Below, piece after piece: positions 60,298 to 64,000 of a stretch of 64,000 bases of DNA. The notes beneath the pieces were generated by a model. It was not told the DNA's origin. It worked only from the letters and a program-made list of their open reading frames with translations, and searched no databases. Position numbers and translations under genes: made by a program. The DNA comes from Ustulina deusta (taxonomy: Eukaryota; Ascomycota; Sordariomycetes; Xylariales; Xylariaceae). Each line of letters begins with the position of its first letter. The first letter of the stretch is position 1. Location of the stretch: the NCBI GenBank assembly GCA_023159155.1, contig JAJNNX010000004.1, forward strand, positions 310,001 to 374,000, written 5' to 3'.

Positions 60298-61906
60298 TGG
60301 AAATGGGACCCAATGACCTGTTGGTCGCAGGTGAAATCTTTTGGCTTTATGTCGCAGTTGGTTGGCTACTCCATACCTCCTGTAACAAGTCACATCGATG
60401 CAGAGTAGTATGGCCTCTGTAGCTTGAGGGGAGGGGTGCTAATGGTCTGGCCAGGGTCGTGTGGTGTACCGAGCCTCCCTGTGCCGCCTACCTAATACCC
60501 CCCAGCACCGGCTCTTTCGGCCCAATGTCATCATTGTATGTTAGCATGAGATTATCCTTCTAAAGGGGAGTTGAGCAGACTCGCTTCCTCTTCCCATCAT
60601 CTGCCAAGCCATTCGAATTTTGATGCCCATCAATCAAACCAAAAATTGAAAGAGCTCAGCACGACACAGCACGTTTTTGGGCCCGTCCCCCTTCTCTTAA
60701 CACAATATATCATGGCCCCCTACAGTCACCACCTAGACATTTCGAGCGTCTCGGTGACCGGGCCTGTGTTGCTGAGGAGCATCTGACGCGCGCCTGCGTG
60801 AGACGGGGCGCTACCGCGGCCCCGATTGTGGTGGATTTCTTACCTGGCAATACATATAATCCATAATCCTATGAAGTTCCCAAGGGGGAAGCGATTGGGT
60901 TTATTATCATAGCAACTGCTACCGTAGCGGAATCCTTTTCTAGCTCTGCTTTTTTAAGCACCACAGTAGATTTTATGAAGTCCTTCCACGTCTCTATAAA
61001 TGTTGCTATTCTAAGCGTCTCAGACTCTGTCCATAGTTATGCAATCGGACCGTTCTTATAGGTAACCATAAGTAGTTAGCTTCCCATCTAAAAGCAGTAT
61101 GAAGTTTGATAGGTGGCAGATCATCAACTTCATTACTTACCAGCCCTTTTCCACCTTCAAAGCTGGTACAATCGGCGGCTATACTACGACGCTTAGGATC
61201 TTTACCTTTAATCAGCACTCCTACAGTGGTAGTGTAGAAAATATGTTTAGCCGAATAAGTGTACTTTTAGTTTTTGAAATGTTCTTAAAAACTGTTTTTT
61301 AAAACCTATCTCCTAGTATTTTAACTTCAACGGAATTTTAAATAGTAAGAATATATCCTCATTACAGCTAAATGCGTTAAAACATATACATGCATCTCGT
61401 TTGTTTGGAAAATATGATTTCTGCACCTGCATAATAAAATTGGAGACAAGTAATAAGCTGTAGATCGTTTCTACAAGTAACAGTGGAGTATTCCTCGGGC
61501 AGATCGGGTAGACAGGGGAGGGGGGCAGGGGTGATCATCAGTTTATCTATGTACTCTATCTAGATACCTCGCTTAAGAACCAGTCAAAGTAACAATACTT
61601 GTGGTTTGGAAAAGTCTGTAGGCTGGGTCAGCATTTCTTCGGTTGGGATTAAGCACCTCGCATATCAGGATCTGTCCCCTGCCTCGTGCACAGCCTCCGG
61701 GGATATGGCAGGCCTTTTTTTTTTTATAACTCTGCTACTTGAATATGAAATATGTCAGCGATGTAGGCCATTTGATCATACCACCGAGAAAAATATTAAC
61801 TAGTATAAGTTAACATGAGTCGCAGAAGAGAACGATCAACGAGTGATGATAGTGCCAGCGCCGTGATCATGCCCTTAAGCTCGAATATCTCTCCTAGACC
61901 ACTACC
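60298..61906. other. divergent intergenic region
   Basis: About 1.6 kb between the reductase TATA box and the FAD oxidase start. It contains short ORFs without features, a T9 run near 61717 and an AT-rich stretch at 61260-61440. No RNA gene seen. It presumably holds both promoters, but at this length a lost or undetected small gene is possible. Confidence 0.4.
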
Positions 61907-63836
61907 ATGTATACCTCCTTTCCCCTATATCTTTTAAGCTTAGTGCTTGCTACTATTTCTCATGCCTTCCCTGACAATTCGTTCGCCTCTTGTCGCTGCA
62001 TCTCTGGCGACAAATGCTGGCCATCCTCACAGAAATGGTCCCAGCTTAACGCTACCGTGCATGGTCAATTGATTGCGGCAGCCCCTTTGGCACGGATCTG
62101 CCATGAGCCGAACTACAATCAGACTGCTTGTGAAGCTTTGGGAGAGATATGGCAGTTGCCTCAAACTCAGTAAGGATCTGTTACAACCCATCAAACCTCC
62201 CGAGAACCGTTTTCTATATCTGTTCAAGAGTGCGTTGCTGATCGTGATAGTTACCCGAACCCTGTTGAATTTATGTCTCCATACTGGCAGAATGAAAGCT
62301 GCCACCCATTTACTGATCCAGCCTCAGCCTGCACGCTTGGGAACTATGTTGATTACACAATCAACGTAAGCTCTGCCGCCGATGTTGTGGCGGGGCTTGA
62401 CTTTGCTCAGAGAAATAACATTCGTATCGTGATAAAGAACACTGGGCACGAGTGAGTATAGCCCAAGATGGACTTTATAAAAGGCAGTAACGAATATGAA
62501 ATAGCTATCTGGGAAAGTCGACTGGACGGCACGCCCTTGGGCTTTGGACGCATAACCTCGACTCCATCCACTTTCTTAATTACTCAAGCCCGTCATACGA
62601 TGGACCAGCTGTCAAGCTGGGTGGTGAGTAAAAACTTTTATACTGCTCAATCACTTACTCCCTCGGAGTTACTGACCACGATTGGTAGCCGGAGCTCAAG
62701 CCTTCAATGTCTACGAAGCAGCAGCCGTAAGAGGACTTCGTGTAGTCGGTGGAGAGTGCCCTACTGTCGGTCTTGCAGGTGGTTACTACCAAGGTGGTGG
62801 CCATTCAGCCCTCGGTTCCACATACGGCATGGGGGCCGACCAAGTCCTCGAGTGGGAAGTCGTCACAGCCAAAGGAACGCACCTAATTGCGTCTCCGCAG
62901 AGAAACAGGGACCTCTACTGGGCTTTAAGTGGAGGAGGAGGAGGCACTTACGGCGTGGTGTTGTCAGTGATTGTTAAGGCTTTCGAAGATGGTGAGGTCG
63001 GTGGCGCCTTTATTCAGTTTAGTTCCGACGAGACGATTTGGAATGGAGTCGAAGAACTTCACGCTCAACTTCCGAGAATAGTCGACACGGGTGCTACAGT
63101 GCAATACTGGATTACGAATCACACCTTCATGAATGCTATTGTTACCGCCCCCGGGAAAACTCCAGAGGAGGTAACTGATTTGCTAGAACCTTTCCAATCT
63201 AGGATGGACACTCTCCATATTCCGACCTCGATCGATATCACTTCGTTTCCTGCATACATTGAACATTTCGATCATTATTTGGGCCCCTTACCGTACGGAC
63301 TACCTGCGATCAACGTCATCGACGTGTCGCTGGCAGGCCGCATGATTCCACGACCAGTCGTCGAAAGCCCAGATCTCAATGCGAAACTTATAGACGTACT
63401 AAAGATGAGCGTGAACGCAGATCTAGATTTCACGACGGGTGGTGTGGCACTCAATGCAGCGCATTCCGTCGCCGGGAACAGCCCATCCTCGAATGCAGTC
63501 CTCCCACAGTGGCGCGATACCATCCTAACTCTCCTGCTGTTCTCTCCGTGGGACTACAAGGGTAGCTTCCAGAGTAATGTGGACGCGGAAACTTATCTCA
63601 TTGATGTCATAGTACCGGCTCTAAAATCCCTTGCACCTGAGGGTGGCGCGTACTTGAACGAGGCCAACCGACGGCAAGCAGATTGGAAGGAAAGCTTCTA
63701 TGGTACGAACTACGAGCGTCTACTCTCCATAAAGAAGATCTATGATCCAGAAGATCTGTTCTATGCACCCACAGCCGTGGGGTCTGATGCTTGGGTCCCT
63801 GACAGCAGTGGAAGGTTGTGTAGATCACCAGCATAA
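61907..63836 (+). CDS. secreted berberine-bridge-type FAD-linked oxidase
   Basis: Four exons: 61907-62169, 62251-62451, 62505-62623, 62689-63836, phases consistent; 576 residues. Signal peptide MYTSFPLYLLSLVLATISHA, then CRCISGDKCWPS, typical of this fungal group. FAD_binding_4 domain with NTGHD (His154, likely 8-alpha-histidyl FAD attachment) and GGECPTVG (Cys218, likely 6-S-cysteinyl attachment), suggesting bicovalent FAD. Then YYQGGGHSALGSTYG and SGGGGGTYGVV. The C-terminal BBE segment has YLNEANRRQADWKESFYG and YERLLSIKKIYDPEDLF. Several N-glycosylation sequons occur. Such enzymes oxidise alcohols, sugars or pathway intermediates with O2; many sit in metabolite clusters. Confidence 0.95.
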
Positions 63837-64000
63837 AGCAACAGAGGCCAACAAGAATCTAACGCGACCAAGAGTCAATGGATAAGGGGCTTTTCATCGA
63901 ATTGTGTAAATATATATTCTTGCATTATTAAACGACACATTCTAAACCAGTACCGGCGTGCCAGAGCTATTCTCATCTATCCCAGTGTGAACAGGAGGCG
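63837..64000. other. 3' flank of the FAD oxidase gene
   Basis: 163 bp to the window end with an AT-rich segment (about 63905-63935) suited to 3' end formation. Nothing else seen. Confidence 0.4.

Overview
The window reads as nuclear DNA of a filamentous ascomycete (Pezizomycotina). The genes carry short introns (about 50-190 bp) with GTRNGT-type donors and YAG acceptors. The proteins are typical of this group: a NACHT/STAND protein, a Zn2Cys6 regulator, a berberine-bridge-type FAD oxidase and a fungal PTEN homologue. About 36 kb is extremely AT-rich and carries the C-to-T / G-to-A pattern of repeat-induced point mutation (RIP). The genus cannot be told from the sequence alone.

Layout. (1) 1-9459, gene island: a doubtful membrane ORF, a decayed gene relic, a five-exon amidoligase-like gene (+, 2457-5012) and, tail to tail with it, a two-exon NACHT/STAND protein (-, 5369-8921). 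(2) 9460-30113, AT-rich block resolved here as three nested transposons: a ~1.9-kb Fot1/pogo-type DNA transposon (48-bp terminal inverted repeats) holds an LTR retroelement with 363-bp LTRs (10604-29316, 'LTR-A'). LTR-A in turn holds a 5.95-kb Ty1/copia element with 171-bp LTRs (11751-17700). A ~280-bp foldback element lies just outside. (3) 30442-36470, gene-poor: a small secreted peptide (-) and an atypical short-chain dehydrogenase (-). (4) 36471-52052, a second AT-rich block that is one 15.6-kb LTR element ('LTR-B', 204-bp LTRs, GGTAG target duplication), itself carrying a solo LTR at 45966-46213. (5) 52058-64000, gene island: Zn2Cys6 regulator (+), PTEN-like phosphatase (-), nitroreductase (-), extended NAD(P)-dependent reductase (-) and secreted BBE-type FAD oxidase (+).

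How the parts relate. LTR-B sits exactly between the dehydrogenase and the Zn2Cys6 regulator. Removing it leaves these genes divergent across a ~490-bp shared promoter, which suggests an ancestral regulator/enzyme pair. With the nitroreductase, reductase and FAD oxidase further right, the right half resembles tailoring or detoxification genes without a visible backbone enzyme. The amidoligase/NACHT pair on the left is the other notable association.

In all three LTR elements the mutation damage stops inside the LTRs. The outward part of each LTR is almost unmutated and the inward part is heavily mutated, so the two LTRs of a pair are complementary in their damage. All transposon coding capacity is destroyed. 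Exon structures were derived by hand from splice consensus and reading-frame continuity; no homology search could be run.
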